Of a stretch of 64,000 bases of DNA, positions 1-9,348 are shown piece by piece. The DNA is from PALSA-278 sp963760285 (GTDB taxonomy: Bacteria > Acidobacteriota > Terriglobia > Acidiferrales > UBA7541). Position 1 is the first letter of the stretch. Each line of letters begins with the position of its first letter. Below the pieces are notes generated by a model. The model did no database searches. It was not told the origin of the DNA and worked only from the letters and a program-made list of their open reading frames with translations. The stretch is taken from positions 2,108,001 through 2,172,000 of the forward strand of contig CAVXCI010000001.1 of assembly GCA_963760285.1 (NCBI GenBank), in the 5' to 3' direction. The position numbers and the translations under genes are program-made.

Positions 1-1
1 C

Positions 2-1210
2 CGCATTGAATGGGCCAATCAGCACATGCCCGTGCTGCAACTGATCCGCAAGCGGTTCATCAAGGAGCAGCCGCTGAAGGGCATTCGCATTTCCGCGTGC
101 CTGCACGTCACCACGGAAACCGCCAACCTGGCCATCACGCTGCGTGACGGCGGCGCGGACGTGGTGTTGTGCGCGTCGAACCCGCTTTCCACGCAGGACG
201 AAGTGGCCGCCTGCCTGGTGAAGGATTACTCCATCTCCACTTTCGCCATCAAGGGCGAGGACGGCGACACTTACTACTCGCACATCGGCGCCGCGCTGGA
301 CCACAAACCGCAACTCACCATGGACGACGGCGCCGACCTGGTCACGCAGCTTCTTACCAAGCGCAAGGAACTGGTCCCCGGCGTAATCGGCGGCACGGAA
401 GAGACCACCACGGGCGTCATTCGCCTGCGCGCCATGGCCGCGGACGGCACGCTGCGTTATCCCATCATTGCCGTCAACGACGCGCTCACCAAGCATCTCT
501 TCGACAACCGCTACGGCACGGGCCAGTCCACGCTGGATGGCATACTGCGCGCCACCAACCTGCTGATCGCCGGGCTGAAAGTTGTGGTCGCCGGCTACGG
601 CTGGTGCGGACGCGGCATCGCCATGCGCGCCAAGGGACACGGTGCCGATGTCATCGTGACTGAAATTGATCCCGTTCGCGCCATCGAGGCCACCATGGAT
701 GGGTATCGCGTGATGCCCATGACCGAAGCCGCCCGCATCGGCGACATTTTCATCACCGTCACCGGCAACAAGTCCGTCCTGCGCGGCGAGCATTTCGAAA
801 AAATGAAGAATGGCGCGGTGGTCTGCAATTCCGGCCATTTCAACGTGGAAATTGACATTCCCGCGCTGGAAAGAATGGCCGGCACGCGCCGCACCGTGCG
901 CCCTTTCGTCGAGGAATTCTCCCTCAGCGACGGCCGCAGGATTTTCCTGCTTGGCGAAGGCCGCCTGATTAATCTGGCCGCCGCCGAAGGCCATCCCGCT
1001 TCGGTGATGGACATGAGCTTCGCCAACCAGGCGCTGGCCGCGGAATATCTGGTGAAGAACGCCGCCCAGCTGGAGAAGAAGGTCTATCCCGTGCCCGAGG
1101 CCATTGACCGCCAGATTGCCCACCTGAAACTGGATTCCATGGGCGTGCAGATGGACCGGTTGACGCCCGAACAGGAGCGTTACCTGGCCAGTTGGCAGGA
1201 AGGCACCTAG
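2..1210 (+). CDS. ahcY: Adenosylhomocysteinase (partial, 5' end outside window)
   Basis: S-adenosylhomocysteine hydrolase, a cytosolic enzyme that splits S-adenosylhomocysteine to adenosine and homocysteine in the activated methyl cycle. The reading frame is open to the left edge (codons for RIEWANQH precede the first in-window ATG at 26), so the true start lies outside. Visible signatures are the substrate-domain stretch HVTTETANLA, the CASNPLSTQD segment, the NAD-binding motif VVAGYGWCGRG near residue 190, and the C-terminal EGRLINLAAAEGHP and MDMSFANQAL blocks. The protein ends in a short tail (...SWQEGT) rather than the KPDHYRY tail of proteobacterial and eukaryotic enzymes, as in many deep-branching bacteria. 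The next gene starts 22 bases downstream on the same strand. Confidence 0.96.
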   Translation, partial: RIEWANQHMPVLQLIRKRFIKEQPLKGIRISACLHVTTETANLAITLRDGGADVVLCASNPLSTQDEVAACLVKDYSISTFAIKGEDGDTYYSHIGAALDHKPQLTMDDGADLVTQLLTKRKELVPGVIGGTEETTTGVIRLRAMAADGTLRYPIIAVNDALTKHLFDNRYGTGQSTLDGILRATNLLIAGLKVVVAGYGWCGRGIAMRAKGHGADVIVTEIDPVRAIEATMDGYRVMPMTEAARIGDIFITVTGNKSVLRGEHFEKMKNGAVVCNSGHFNVEIDIPALERMAGTRRTVRPFVEEFSLSDGRRIFLLGEGRLINLAAAEGHPASVMDMSFANQALAAEYLVKNAAQLEKKVYPVPEAIDRQIAHLKLDSMGVQMDRLTPEQERYLASWQEGT

Positions 1211-1231
1211 TTTCCGCTCCACCAGTTCTCC

Positions 1232-2689
1232 ATGAGGGAATTCGCCGAATGGGCCATTGAAACCGCGCGCCTGCGCGGCGCGCGTTATGCCGACGCGCGG
1301 GTGATGGACGTTCGCCAGCGGGACATCTCCACAAAGAACGGCGAAGTCGGCGCGCTGATGGAAAGCGAATCGCGCGGCATCGGCGTCCGCGTCCTGATGA
1401 ACGGCGCGTGGGGATTTGCCTCCACCGACCGCCTTACGCGCGAAGGTGTGCAGGCTTGCGCGGCGCGCGCCGTGGCCATCGCCCGCGCATCCGCGCGCGT
1501 CCGGCTGCATCAGGTAGTCCTGGCCGATGAGCAGGCCTTCGTGGATACCTGGCAGAATCCTTACATCAAGGATCCTTTTCGCGTTCCCGTGGAGCGTCAG
1601 TTGGAGTTGCTGCTGGCCGCGGACCGCGAAATGCGCGCTGTTTCCGGCGTGACGCTGGCGGAGGGCAGCATGTCCTTCCGGCGTATCGAGCAGATTTTCG
1701 TGTCCACGCTGGGCTCGGTGATCCGGCAGCGCAAGATGCAGTCCGGCGCGGGAATCACCGCCACCAGCTTTCGTAAAGACGAAATCCAGAAGCGCTCCTA
1801 TCCCAATAGCGCTGGCGGCCAATACGCCTTGCAAGGCTACGAATTGGTGGAAGCCATGGACCTTCCCGCGCATGGCCGGCGCATCGGCGAAGAGGCCGTG
1901 GCGCTGCACTCCGCCGCGCAGTGTCCCGAAGGCGCGCGCACGGTTATCCTGGGCGCCTCGCAACTGGGCTTGCAGATTCACGAGTCCATCGGCCATCCCA
2001 TAGAACTGGACCGCGTTCTCGGCGTGGAAGCCAATTATGCGGGCATGAGTTTTCTCACCACGGAAAAACTGCGGCGGCTGCAATATGGCTCTGAAATTGT
2101 GAATGTGGTGGCCGACGCCCGGCTGGAGCATGGCGCGGGATTGGGGACGTTCGCCTATGACGACGAAGGCGTGCCCGCGCAATGCACTCCCATCATTACT
2201 AATGGCCTGTTCACCGGCTATCTCACCAGCCGCGAAACCGCTGCGGCCGTCGGTGAAAAACGTTCCGGTGGGACCATGCGCGCCGAAAGCTGGAACCGCG
2301 TGGCCATGATCCGCATGACCAACGTCAGCCTGCTGCCCGGCGCGTGGCGCTTCGAGGATTTAATCGCCGACACCGACGACGGAATTTTGATGGAGACCAA
2401 TCACTCCTGGTCCATTGACGATCGTCGCTATCATTTTCAGTTTTCAACCGAAATTGGCTGGGAGATTCGCGGCGGCCGCAAAGCCCGCATGTTGAAGAAT
2501 TGCAGCTACAGCGGCATCACCACGGAATTCTGGTCTTCCTGCGACGCCATCTGCTCGCGCGATTACTGGACGCTGTGGGGCACGCCGAATTGCGGCAAGG
2601 GACAGCCTCCGCAGACCATGGGCACCGGCCACGGTGCCGCGCCCGCGCGTTTTCGCAACGTGCGCGTGGGAGTGGCGTTCTCGCAATGA
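1232..2689 (+). CDS. tldD: TldD family metallopeptidase
   Basis: TldD-type subunit of the TldD/TldE (PmbA) zinc metalloprotease, which processes small peptides and unfolded polypeptides in the cytosol. The metal-binding HExxxH motif is present as HESIGH at residues 250-255, followed by the conserved GVEANYAGMSF region; the C-terminal region contains GIGH-like TGHGAAP before the stop. At 485 residues it has the usual family length. It overlaps the downstream pmbA-like gene by four bases (ATGA at 2686), which implies translational coupling and joint production of a heterodimer. No strong ribosome-binding site is visible upstream of the ATG, so the exact start is less certain than the identity. 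Confidence 0.93.
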   Translation: MREFAEWAIETARLRGARYADARVMDVRQRDISTKNGEVGALMESESRGIGVRVLMNGAWGFASTDRLTREGVQACAARAVAIARASARVRLHQVVLADEQAFVDTWQNPYIKDPFRVPVERQLELLLAADREMRAVSGVTLAEGSMSFRRIEQIFVSTLGSVIRQRKMQSGAGITATSFRKDEIQKRSYPNSAGGQYALQGYELVEAMDLPAHGRRIGEEAVALHSAAQCPEGARTVILGASQLGLQIHESIGHPIELDRVLGVEANYAGMSFLTTEKLRRLQYGSEIVNVVADARLEHGAGLGTFAYDDEGVPAQCTPIITNGLFTGYLTSRETAAAVGEKRSGGTMRAESWNRVAMIRMTNVSLLPGAWRFEDLIADTDDGILMETNHSWSIDDRRYHFQFSTEIGWEIRGGRKARMLKNCSYSGITTEFWSSCDAICSRDYWTLWGTPNCGKGQPPQTMGTGHGAAPARFRNVRVGVAFSQ

Positions 2690-4107
2690 AGCCGCGCCAG
2701 CGCAAATCGCCCGCCCGTCCGCGCCGCGCCGCAGCCGCGCGCTCCGTTGCCGCGCACGCGATGGCCGGTCCGTCGGATGGTTTCGCCGAACTCCGCCGCA
2801 TCGCCGAACGCATCCTGCATTTCAGTCCCGCACGCGAAACGGAAGTGGAAATCACTTCCCTGACGGACGCGCTTACGCGCTTCGCCAACAATGGAATCAC
2901 GCAGAACGTAGCCGAGGAAAATCGCCAGGTTTCCATCCGCGTGGTGGTGGACGGCCGCACTGCCCGCGCCACCACCAATAAGACCGACGACCATTCGCTC
3001 CACCAGGTGGTGCAGTCCGCGATGGCGCTGGCGCGTTTCCAGCCGAAAAATCCGGAACTGTTGCACATGCCCGGCGCGCAAAAACAGCAGCCCGTCCGCC
3101 GCTTTTTTCCGAAGACTGCGGGAGCCACGCCCGAAGATCGCGCCGGCGTGGTGCGCGGCGTGGTGAGACTGGCAGCGGAACGCAAACAAACCGCCGCGGG
3201 GGTTTATTCGACCGGCTGGTCACAAACGGTATTCGCGAATTCGCGCGGACTCTTCGCGCAACATGGCGAAACCAAGGCGGAATTCTCCGTCACCATGATG
3301 GACGCGGATTCCTCCGGCTGGGCCAAAGCCACTTCGCCGGATGCGTCGTCACTCGACCCGCTGGCAATGGCGGGGCGCGCCAGCGAAAAAGCCGCCGCAT
3401 CGCGCCAGCCCCGGGAGATTGCTCCCGGACATTACACCGTGATTCTGGAACCGGCGGCGGTTCTCGATCTTGTCGGGTTCCTCTTCTACGATTTTGCCGC
3501 CACGGCGGTGAAGGATCAGCGCTCCTGTCTCACCGGCCGTATCGGCAAGCCGCTGTTCGGCTCCAACGTCACGCTCTGGGATGACGCCTATCATCCCCGG
3601 CAATCCGGTGTTCCATTCGATGGCGAAGGAATGCCGCGCCAGCGCGTCCTGCTGGTGGATCGCGGCGTGCCGCGCAATCTTGTCTACGCCCGCGCCACCG
3701 CGCGAAAAATGAAGGCGCGTCCCACCGGTCACGGATTTTCGCTGCCCAACGAATTCGGAGAAGCGCCCATGAATCTGGTTTTCGCCGGCGGGAACATCTC
3801 CGTGGAAAACATGGTGAGCCAGACGGAGCGCGGCATCCTGGCCACGCGCATGTGGTACATCCGCGAAGTGGACCCCTACGAAAAAATTATGACCGGCATG
3901 ACCCGCGACGGAACGTTCCTGGTGGAAAACGGGCACATCGTGTGCGGCATTCGCAATTTCCGCTTCAATCAGAGCCTCATCGCCATGCTCTCCGCTGTTG
4001 AAGAACTAGGCCCTCCCGTGCGCGCTTCGGGCGAAGAGTCATTCGACATGGTGGTTCCGGCGATGAAAGTCCGCGATTTCCACTTCACCGAAGTCACCCG
4101 CTTCTAG
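2686..4107 (+). CDS. pmbA: PmbA/TldE family protein (TldD partner)
   Basis: Second TldD/PmbA family protein, 473 residues from the ATG that overlaps the tldD stop codon (ATGA). The frame is open further upstream, but the overlap start fits operon logic. The first 25 residues are Arg/Ala-rich and probably disordered. The body has the family features TRFANNGITQN near residue 65, the SFDMVVPAMKVRDF end, and the FAGGN and ENGHIVCGIRNFRFNQS blocks. It lacks an HExxxH motif, as expected for the TldE/PmbA subunit that pairs with the catalytic TldD. The role is inferred from family knowledge and from tight coupling to tldD. Confidence 0.9.
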   Translation: MKPRQRKSPARPRRAAAARSVAAHAMAGPSDGFAELRRIAERILHFSPARETEVEITSLTDALTRFANNGITQNVAEENRQVSIRVVVDGRTARATTNKTDDHSLHQVVQSAMALARFQPKNPELLHMPGAQKQQPVRRFFPKTAGATPEDRAGVVRGVVRLAAERKQTAAGVYSTGWSQTVFANSRGLFAQHGETKAEFSVTMMDADSSGWAKATSPDASSLDPLAMAGRASEKAAASRQPREIAPGHYTVILEPAAVLDLVGFLFYDFAATAVKDQRSCLTGRIGKPLFGSNVTLWDDAYHPRQSGVPFDGEGMPRQRVLLVDRGVPRNLVYARATARKMKARPTGHGFSLPNEFGEAPMNLVFAGGNISVENMVSQTERGILATRMWYIREVDPYEKIMTGMTRDGTFLVENGHIVCGIRNFRFNQSLIAMLSAVEELGPPVRASGEESFDMVVPAMKVRDFHFTEVTRF

Positions 4108-4121
4108 GAGTTTGTTGAAAT

Positions 4122-4141
4122 GCCGTGGCGCGCGCCACGGC
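4122..4141. repeat. Perfect 20-bp palindrome between convergent genes
   Basis: The sequence GCCGTGGCGC followed by GCGCCACGGC is a perfect inverted repeat without a spacer. It lies between the convergent pmbA-like gene (ends 4107) and the kinase gene (ends 4177). There is no T-run on either side, so it is not a canonical intrinsic terminator, but a very stable hairpin here could stop transcription from both sides or protect mRNA 3' ends. Confidence 0.6.
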
Positions 4142-4176
4142 GGGATAACCCGTTAAGGCAGCTCCTCCTCTACGAT

Positions 4177-5835
4177 TTAGCGGCCAAGAAATTTCTCGAG
4201 CTTTTCGGCGTCAGCCTCCGCGAGATCGAGGTATTTCCGGGTACTGGGAATGTCCTGCGCCTGGAGCGCCGCCTGCGCCTTGGCCGCATTTATTTGCATG
4301 CGCTGCTGCGCGGCCACCATGTCGCCGCGGAGTCCCACGCCCTGCGCGCTCTGCTGCCGCTGCAAATTCTCAAGACTGGCGTTCACCGCGGCCTCGCGGC
4401 TGGTGAGCTGATCCACTTCGTGGTCCAGTTCCGCGAGTTGCGCCGGATCGGGCTGCGGCGGCAGTGCCTGTTCAGGCGGCGCGGGCTGCGCAGGCTGGGC
4501 CCTATCGCTGGAAGGCGAAGGTTCCTTCTGATTCCTGGCCGCGATGTTACCGCGCGGCGCACTGGAAGGCGTGACGGAATTCTCAGCAGCGGGCGCGGCA
4601 GCGGGTTGAGCGGTCAAACCCGGCTGCACAGGCGCGGGCGGCACGGTTGCGGGCGGAGCTGTGGCCGCAGCGGGATTCGCGGCGTTCGGCGCCATCGTAT
4701 TCGCGGGAGATGATGTGGCTCCCGCTCGAGCATTGCGCCAGCGGGGCACAAGGAAGCTCGCGGCCACAAGAATGGCCACGACGATCAGAGCGCCCAGAGT
4801 GATGTAAAGGCCGCGATGACCGCCGGTGTTTGGCGGCGGAACATGACTCTGCGATCCCGCAGGCATCTGTGTGGAGGGAATCGCGGGAGCGAATGCCGGA
4901 GACGGCGAAGGCGTTCGATTTAAGGAAATGGGCGCGGCTCCACGGCCCTCGGCTGACGGCTGTGGTTGCGCCGACGGAGCATTCGATACCGCGGGTCTCG
5001 CTGCTCCCCCATCCGCCGCGGCGGCTTTAAGCGCGTTCCGGAATGCGTCCGCCGACTGGAACCGGCGCGCCGGATCTTTTTCCATGGCCATCAGGATGAT
5101 TTGGTTTACGGCCACGGGCAAGCCAGGTTGCACCTGAATCGGCGGCTTGGGCGGCTCCTGCAGATGCGCCTGCATGATCAGGAAGTCGCTGTCGGCCTGG
5201 AAAGGCCGCTTGCCTGTCACCATCTCATACAAAGAGACGCCCACGGAGTAGAGATCGGAGCGCGCGTCAATGGTTCCGCATTTCACCTGCTCCGGTGACA
5301 TATACGGCAGAGATCCCAGAGTTGTGCCGGTCATCGTCAGGCCCATGTCCGGGCCCACGCGCGCAATGCCGAAATCCATCAGCTTTATGACGCCATCCTC
5401 GGTCAGCATCATGTTCGAGGGCTTGATGTCGCGGTGGATCACCTGCCGCTGGTGCGCGTAGCTCAGCGCGTCCAGAACACGGTCAATATAGCCGAGCGCC
5501 TCTCCGCAGGGGATGGCGCCTCGCTCGATCAGCGCCGCCAGAGTGGTTCCCGGCACGTATTCCATAATCATGACGAGCTGGTTATCAATGGTCAGCGCAG
5601 TCCGCAATTCGGCGATGTTGGGATGATGGAGGGCCGCCAGCACCTTGATTTCCTGCAGAAAACGGCCGGCCAGTTCTTTCTGGCCAGCCAGGTTGGGGAG
5701 AAGCACCTTCATGGCCTCGACGCGGTCCGAAAGCACGTTGCGTACCTTGTAGACTTTGCCCATGCCTCCGGCGCCCAACACGGCGAGGATTTCGTAATCG
5801 CCCATGCGCGCGCCGATCGCTGATTCTTCGCTCAT
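4177..5835 (-). CDS. Membrane-anchored Ser/Thr protein kinase (PknB type)
   Basis: Hanks-type serine/threonine kinase of 552 residues. The kinase domain spans about residues 14-270, with glycine-rich loop GAGGMG (21-26), ATP-anchoring Lys43, catalytic HRDIKPSN (134-141), DFG (154-156) and SPEQ in the activation segment. A Pro/Ala-rich linker leads to one membrane segment at about residues 342-363, a second Pro/Ala-rich stretch, and a C-terminal region predicted helical (about 465-552, rich in Gln, Ala and Glu). There are no PASTA repeats. The ATG is preceded by GGGAGG at a good distance. Such kinases are numerous in Acidobacteria; the substrate cannot be told from the sequence. Confidence 0.95.
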   Translation of the reverse strand: MSEESAIGARMGDYEILAVLGAGGMGKVYKVRNVLSDRVEAMKVLLPNLAGQKELAGRFLQEIKVLAALHHPNIAELRTALTIDNQLVMIMEYVPGTTLAALIERGAIPCGEALGYIDRVLDALSYAHQRQVIHRDIKPSNMMLTEDGVIKLMDFGIARVGPDMGLTMTGTTLGSLPYMSPEQVKCGTIDARSDLYSVGVSLYEMVTGKRPFQADSDFLIMQAHLQEPPKPPIQVQPGLPVAVNQIILMAMEKDPARRFQSADAFRNALKAAAADGGAARPAVSNAPSAQPQPSAEGRGAAPISLNRTPSPSPAFAPAIPSTQMPAGSQSHVPPPNTGGHRGLYITLGALIVVAILVAASFLVPRWRNARAGATSSPANTMAPNAANPAAATAPPATVPPAPVQPGLTAQPAAAPAAENSVTPSSAPRGNIAARNQKEPSPSSDRAQPAQPAPPEQALPPQPDPAQLAELDHEVDQLTSREAAVNASLENLQRQQSAQGVGLRGDMVAAQQRMQINAAKAQAALQAQDIPSTRKYLDLAEADAEKLEKFLGR

Positions 5836-6243
5836 TTCAACCTCCCGCGGCGTGATTTCCCGCTACGCCAGATTACGATTCTAGGCCGTGGCAAACCTGA
5901 ATGCTTTGGCCTGCACAGGTCATCTGCATCGAATAGCCTCGCCCGAAAAGACTCTGTAATGCCAAGGATTCTGCACCCGCCGGAACAGGAATGCAACGAA
6001 TCGCGCCATCGAAAGCACGGCAAAATTCTGCGTGACGCGAGTGTGAAAGATGGGCGCAAACGAAAAGCGCGGGAACTTATCGAAAAAGCGGAAGGCGGTG
6101 AATCCAAAGGAAGCCGCGGTCCACATGCCCAAAGACGAACTTGAGCGGCGGATGGGCACGTCCGCTCATCTGATTTACCGCGCGATATTTGACGATCCGC
6201 CGCACAAGTTCTCACCGGCCGTCGAGTGCATATGCACTTTGTC
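5836..6243. other. Intergenic region, 408 bp
   Basis: No convincing gene is seen between the methyltransferase 3' end and the kinase start, both on the minus strand. Short frames on either strand have no family resemblance. The stretch presumably carries the kinase promoter. A perfect 14-bp palindrome AGTGCATATGCACT sits at 6225-6238, six bases beyond the methyltransferase stop codon. Confidence 0.5.
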
Positions 6244-7005
6244 TCAGGAGGATTTTCTTGCGCAGCACCAGGCCATCGGAGTGTCTTCGCCGGAGAGCTC
6301 CAGGACGGACGCGGCGCTTGCGCGAATCGTGGCGGCGACGTTTTCGCTTCTGACTCCCGCGCCATGCCAGCTCTTTCCCGCCATCTCCGGGTCCAGGCCC
6401 AGGAGTTTTGCCGCGGATCGGCTTGCGCCCGGCAGGTTCGCCGACCAAAGCGCGTCCACCACGCCCCAGATCGCCCGCCCCTTCCAATTCATGTACTTTT
6501 CCGCCGTTCCGTTAAATTGAAACAGGCAAACGCCTCCGTCCGTCAGGACGCGAAGGATCTCCCGAATGTAAGAGTGGACCAGGACTTCGGCCGGCAAATG
6601 CTGAAGCACAAGATAACTGAAGACGAAATCCACGGAAGCCGTGGGCACGGGGCTGAGATCGGTCCCATTGCCCTGCACCCAGGTGATGTTTTCGATTCCA
6701 CGGTGCAAGGTGCGCGCCCGGTCCAGCATTTCGGAGGAGACATCAAATCCCTGGACGCCGGTAAATTCCCGCGCGAATACCCGCGTCATCCGGCCGGTGC
6801 CGCAGCCAAGTTCCAGCATGGTCTTTCCGCGCGGTGAAAAGCCCTGCCGCTCCAGCGCGGGCTTCACGAATTTTTCGTAATCGTCCTCGCCGGACCGCAA
6901 AAATGAGGCCTCGTCCCAATCCTTGCGCCAGGAGGCGATGTAGTAGAAGGCGTCCTTGCGGGCGCGTTTATCCCAATCGCGGCGCATGGATTCGGCGGCC
7001 TTCAC
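6244..7005 (-). CDS. Class I SAM-dependent methyltransferase
   Basis: Predicted cytosolic methyltransferase of 253 residues with a Rossmann fold. Motif I is MLELGCGTGRM, followed by the acidic loop (GFDVSSEMLDRAR), a post-motif segment with DFVFSYLVLQHLP, and a C-terminal part that begins EILRVLTDGGVCLFQ. The GTG start at 7005 is chosen because GGGAGA lies at an ideal distance upstream; the open frame continues further but with no start signal. The substrate is unknown. It resembles the broad methyltransferase-11/25 group, found in pathways from lipid to natural-product methylation. Neighbours give no functional hint. Confidence 0.85.
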   Translation of the reverse strand: MKAAESMRRDWDKRARKDAFYYIASWRKDWDEASFLRSGEDDYEKFVKPALERQGFSPRGKTMLELGCGTGRMTRVFAREFTGVQGFDVSSEMLDRARTLHRGIENITWVQGNGTDLSPVPTASVDFVFSYLVLQHLPAEVLVHSYIREILRVLTDGGVCLFQFNGTAEKYMNWKGRAIWGVVDALWSANLPGASRSAAKLLGLDPEMAGKSWHGAGVRSENVAATIRASAASVLELSGEDTPMAWCCARKSS

Positions 7006-7151
7006 GTGGTCTCTCCCATGCGAGGTTTGGCTTTGCTCGCAACGCGCTCGAGGCCCCGGCGCGCCCGTGCTCCGATGAATTGAGGGGAACGGCTGCCGGC
7101 CATTAAGTTTGCCTGCAAGGAAATCCACCCGGCCAGATTCACCCGCCGGCG

Positions 7152-7499
7152 CTATACAAGAAACGCCAGCGAAAGGCAGAGCGCAACCAGAAGAACGGCG
7201 GCCAGCGCCACAATAATCCGCGCGCGTTTTTTGCGCACCGCGAACACCACGATGCTCATCGCCGCCAGGACAAAGATAAGCTGGAGCCAAAAAAGACTGC
7301 CTGCGGAGTGCGCAGCCCATTCGCCGGCGGTTTTCTGTTCAAAGAGAGAAATGCCCGTGGCCAGCGCGGCGGCGAAAAGGCCGCCAATGGCCAGTCCTCC
7401 GGCCCATGCGGAAGCTGCTGAAGAGCGGTGCGCCGCGCGCCAGTCGTACCACGTCTGCGCGAGCACCATACCCACGAAAAGCACAACCAAAAGAGCCAC
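7152..7499 (-). CDS. Small hypothetical membrane protein
   Basis: Predicted 115-residue integral membrane protein with about four hydrophobic segments: residues 1-14, 33-50, 68-86 and 95-115. A Lys/Arg-rich turn (RKKRAR) between the third and fourth segments suggests a cytosolic loop. The GTG start at 7499 is preceded by GGGAGGG at five bases, which is a strong start signal; the open frame upstream of that lacks one and overlaps the divergent GDPD gene. I do not recognise a family. It lies just upstream of, and in the same direction as, the methyltransferase, and is divergent from GDPD. Confidence 0.7.
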   Translation of the reverse strand: MALLVVLFVGMVLAQTWYDWRAAHRSSAASAWAGGLAIGGLFAAALATGISLFEQKTAGEWAAHSAGSLFWLQLIFVLAAMSIVVFAVRKKRARIIVALAAVLLVALCLSLAFLV

Positions 7500-7626
7500 G
7501 GTACCCTCCCAAGCGGGCCGTTGCCGTCTGCCGGAAATTCCGAGCGAACGTCTCGTTCTTGGAGCCAATATACCACGCGGCGGGATGGCGGTCATCCGCG
7601 TATCGCGAGGATATAATCGCGTGCAT

Positions 7627-8385
7627 ATGGAGCGCGCGCCAATGACCAGCAAGTATCCGTGGCGCATCGCGCATCGCGGCGCTTCCAGCCAGGCTCCGGA
7701 AAACACTCTCGCGGCGTTTCGCCTGGCGGTGGAGCAGGGCGCGCGATTCATCGAAACGGATTTGCAGGCCACGCGCGGCGACCATCTTGTGGTTCTCCAT
7801 GACTCCACGCTGGGCCGCACCACCAATGGCATCGGCGCCGTGGAGGAGTCCACGCTAGCGGAAATTCGCGCGCTGGACGCCGGAAGCTGGTTTGCCCCGC
7901 GTTTTGCCGGTGAACGCATTCCGCTGCTGGAGGAAGCGCTGGCGTTCGCGCGCCAATACGGAGTGGGCCTTTACCTCGAAGTGAAATTCGCGGCTTCGCG
8001 GCCGCTGCTCGGCCAGCTGGCTGTTGCCATCGCAAAATCCGCCGTGGCGGAACGCTGCACAGTTTTGTCTTTCGGGGACGCCGTGCTCGCCTCGCTCCAC
8101 TCCATCGCGCCGGATGTGGCCACGGGTCTGCTGCTGGAAGAATGGGACGACCGCGTGTTCACACATGCGGCGCGCATCGGCGCAAGACAATTGGCTCCGC
8201 GCGCGGACTTGATTACTCCGGAACGCGTGCGCTCCGCCGCAGCCGCTGGTTTGCCGCTGGTCGCCTGGACGGTGAATGATGTTGACGAAATGCGCGCCCT
8301 GGCGGCATCGGGCGTGCGGGGAATTATGAGCGATTATCCCGGTCGCCTGCACGCCGCTTTCTCTGCGGACGCCGGTCGGGAATGA
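7627..8385 (+). CDS. ugpQ: Glycerophosphodiester phosphodiesterase
   Basis: Cytosolic GDPD (no signal peptide), about 252 residues, hydrolysing glycerophosphodiesters to glycerol-3-phosphate and an alcohol in phospholipid turnover. Catalytic blocks are visible: AHRGASSQAPENT with the first catalytic His, the metal-binding ETD motif, and VVLHDSTLGRTT with the second His. The C-terminal PLVAWTVND and GIMSDYPGRL stretches are typical of the TIM-barrel end. Start codon choice is open: a GTG at 7621, ATG 7627 and ATG 7642 are all in frame, and 7642 has GGAG nine bases upstream. The 3' end overlaps the convergent rsmA gene by 62 bases. The symbol is by similarity only. Confidence 0.9.
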   Translation: MERAPMTSKYPWRIAHRGASSQAPENTLAAFRLAVEQGARFIETDLQATRGDHLVVLHDSTLGRTTNGIGAVEESTLAEIRALDAGSWFAPRFAGERIPLLEEALAFARQYGVGLYLEVKFAASRPLLGQLAVAIAKSAVAERCTVLSFGDAVLASLHSIAPDVATGLLLEEWDDRVFTHAARIGARQLAPRADLITPERVRSAAAAGLPLVAWTVNDVDEMRALAASGVRGIMSDYPGRLHAAFSADAGRE

Positions 8386-9181
8386 AGAAAATCGGGCCGC
8401 GTGATTGCAACTCCCGGAACAGCCGCACCATTTCCGCCAGGCCGAGCTCCTCGGCGCGCGCCGCCGGCGGAATCTTCGCCGCGGCAAAGGCGGCATCTAC
8501 GTGGCCCGTGTCCGCGTGGGCGCGAAGATTGTTGCGCAGCATTTTGCGTTTCTGCCCGAAACATACTTTCACGAAATTCAGGAACCCCGGCGCGGCGTCC
8601 GCTGAAACGCCCAGCCGCGCGCCTTCGCCCGGCAGAGTCAGACGCAGCAGTGCAGAAGCCACTTGCGGCGCGGGTTGAAACGCTCCCGAGGGAATGCGCA
8701 GCAGGATTTCCGGCCGCGCGTAAAACTGGCAAAAGGCGGAGAGATATCCGTATTCGCGCCGCCCGGGCCGCGCTGCGATGCGCTCCGCCACTTCCCACTG
8801 AATCACGATGTGGATGTCGCGAATGCTGGCGGCAAAGTGGGTGAGCAGATGATGCAGAATCGGCGAGGTGATGTAGTAGGGCAGATTTCCGTAGACGCGA
8901 AACGCGCCGCGGGCCAGCGCCGCCAGGTCCTCGTGCAGCACGTCGCCGTGCACCACCTCCACGTGCGGAATTTTCTCCGCCCAGAGAATGTCCGCCAGCC
9001 GCGGATCGGTTTCGATGGCCACCACGTGGACGCCGTCCGCCGCCAGCTCGCGCGTCATTTCTCCCCGGCCCGCGCCAATTTCCACCCACGGCACGCGAGC
9101 CGGGGGCTGGAGCGCCTTGCGAATGCGCGCGCGCCACGCCGCGCTTACCAGAAAATGTTGTCCCAACGGTTGCCGCGCCAT
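8324..9181 (-). CDS. rsmA: 16S rRNA (adenine(1518)-N6/adenine(1519)-N6)-dimethyltransferase
   Basis: RsmA/KsgA, 285 residues, dimethylates two adjacent adenines in the 3' hairpin of 16S rRNA during 30S maturation. Hallmarks are the N-terminal RQPLGQHFL, SAM-binding motif EIGAGRGEMT, ETDPRL, and the catalytic NLPYYITSP motif, followed by the FGQKRKMLRNNL block near the C terminus. The start at 9181 gives MARQPLGQHFL; no strong ribosome-binding site is visible. The Arg/Lys-rich C-terminal 15 residues are encoded within the 62-base overlap with the convergent GDPD gene, which may represent a recent extension of one of the two reading frames. Confidence 0.96.
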   Translation of the reverse strand: MARQPLGQHFLVSAAWRARIRKALQPPARVPWVEIGAGRGEMTRELAADGVHVVAIETDPRLADILWAEKIPHVEVVHGDVLHEDLAALARGAFRVYGNLPYYITSPILHHLLTHFAASIRDIHIVIQWEVAERIAARPGRREYGYLSAFCQFYARPEILLRIPSGAFQPAPQVASALLRLTLPGEGARLGVSADAAPGFLNFVKVCFGQKRKMLRNNLRAHADTGHVDAAFAAAKIPPAARAEELGLAEMVRLFRELQSRGPIFFIPDRRPQRKRRAGDRDNRS

Positions 9182-9348
9182 GCAGGAAGAGTGTAGCAAT
9201 ACCCGCGCCGAATTTTCTGCCCGCGATGTGGCGGAGCATTTTTCGCCGCGTTTCCGCCGTTACCTGGCCGTGAGAACACAAGCGGCCCGCGCTACGGGTA
9301 TCGGGAGGCATCTTGTGGTTTTCGTGATCAGGAACCGCTAATGTGAGG

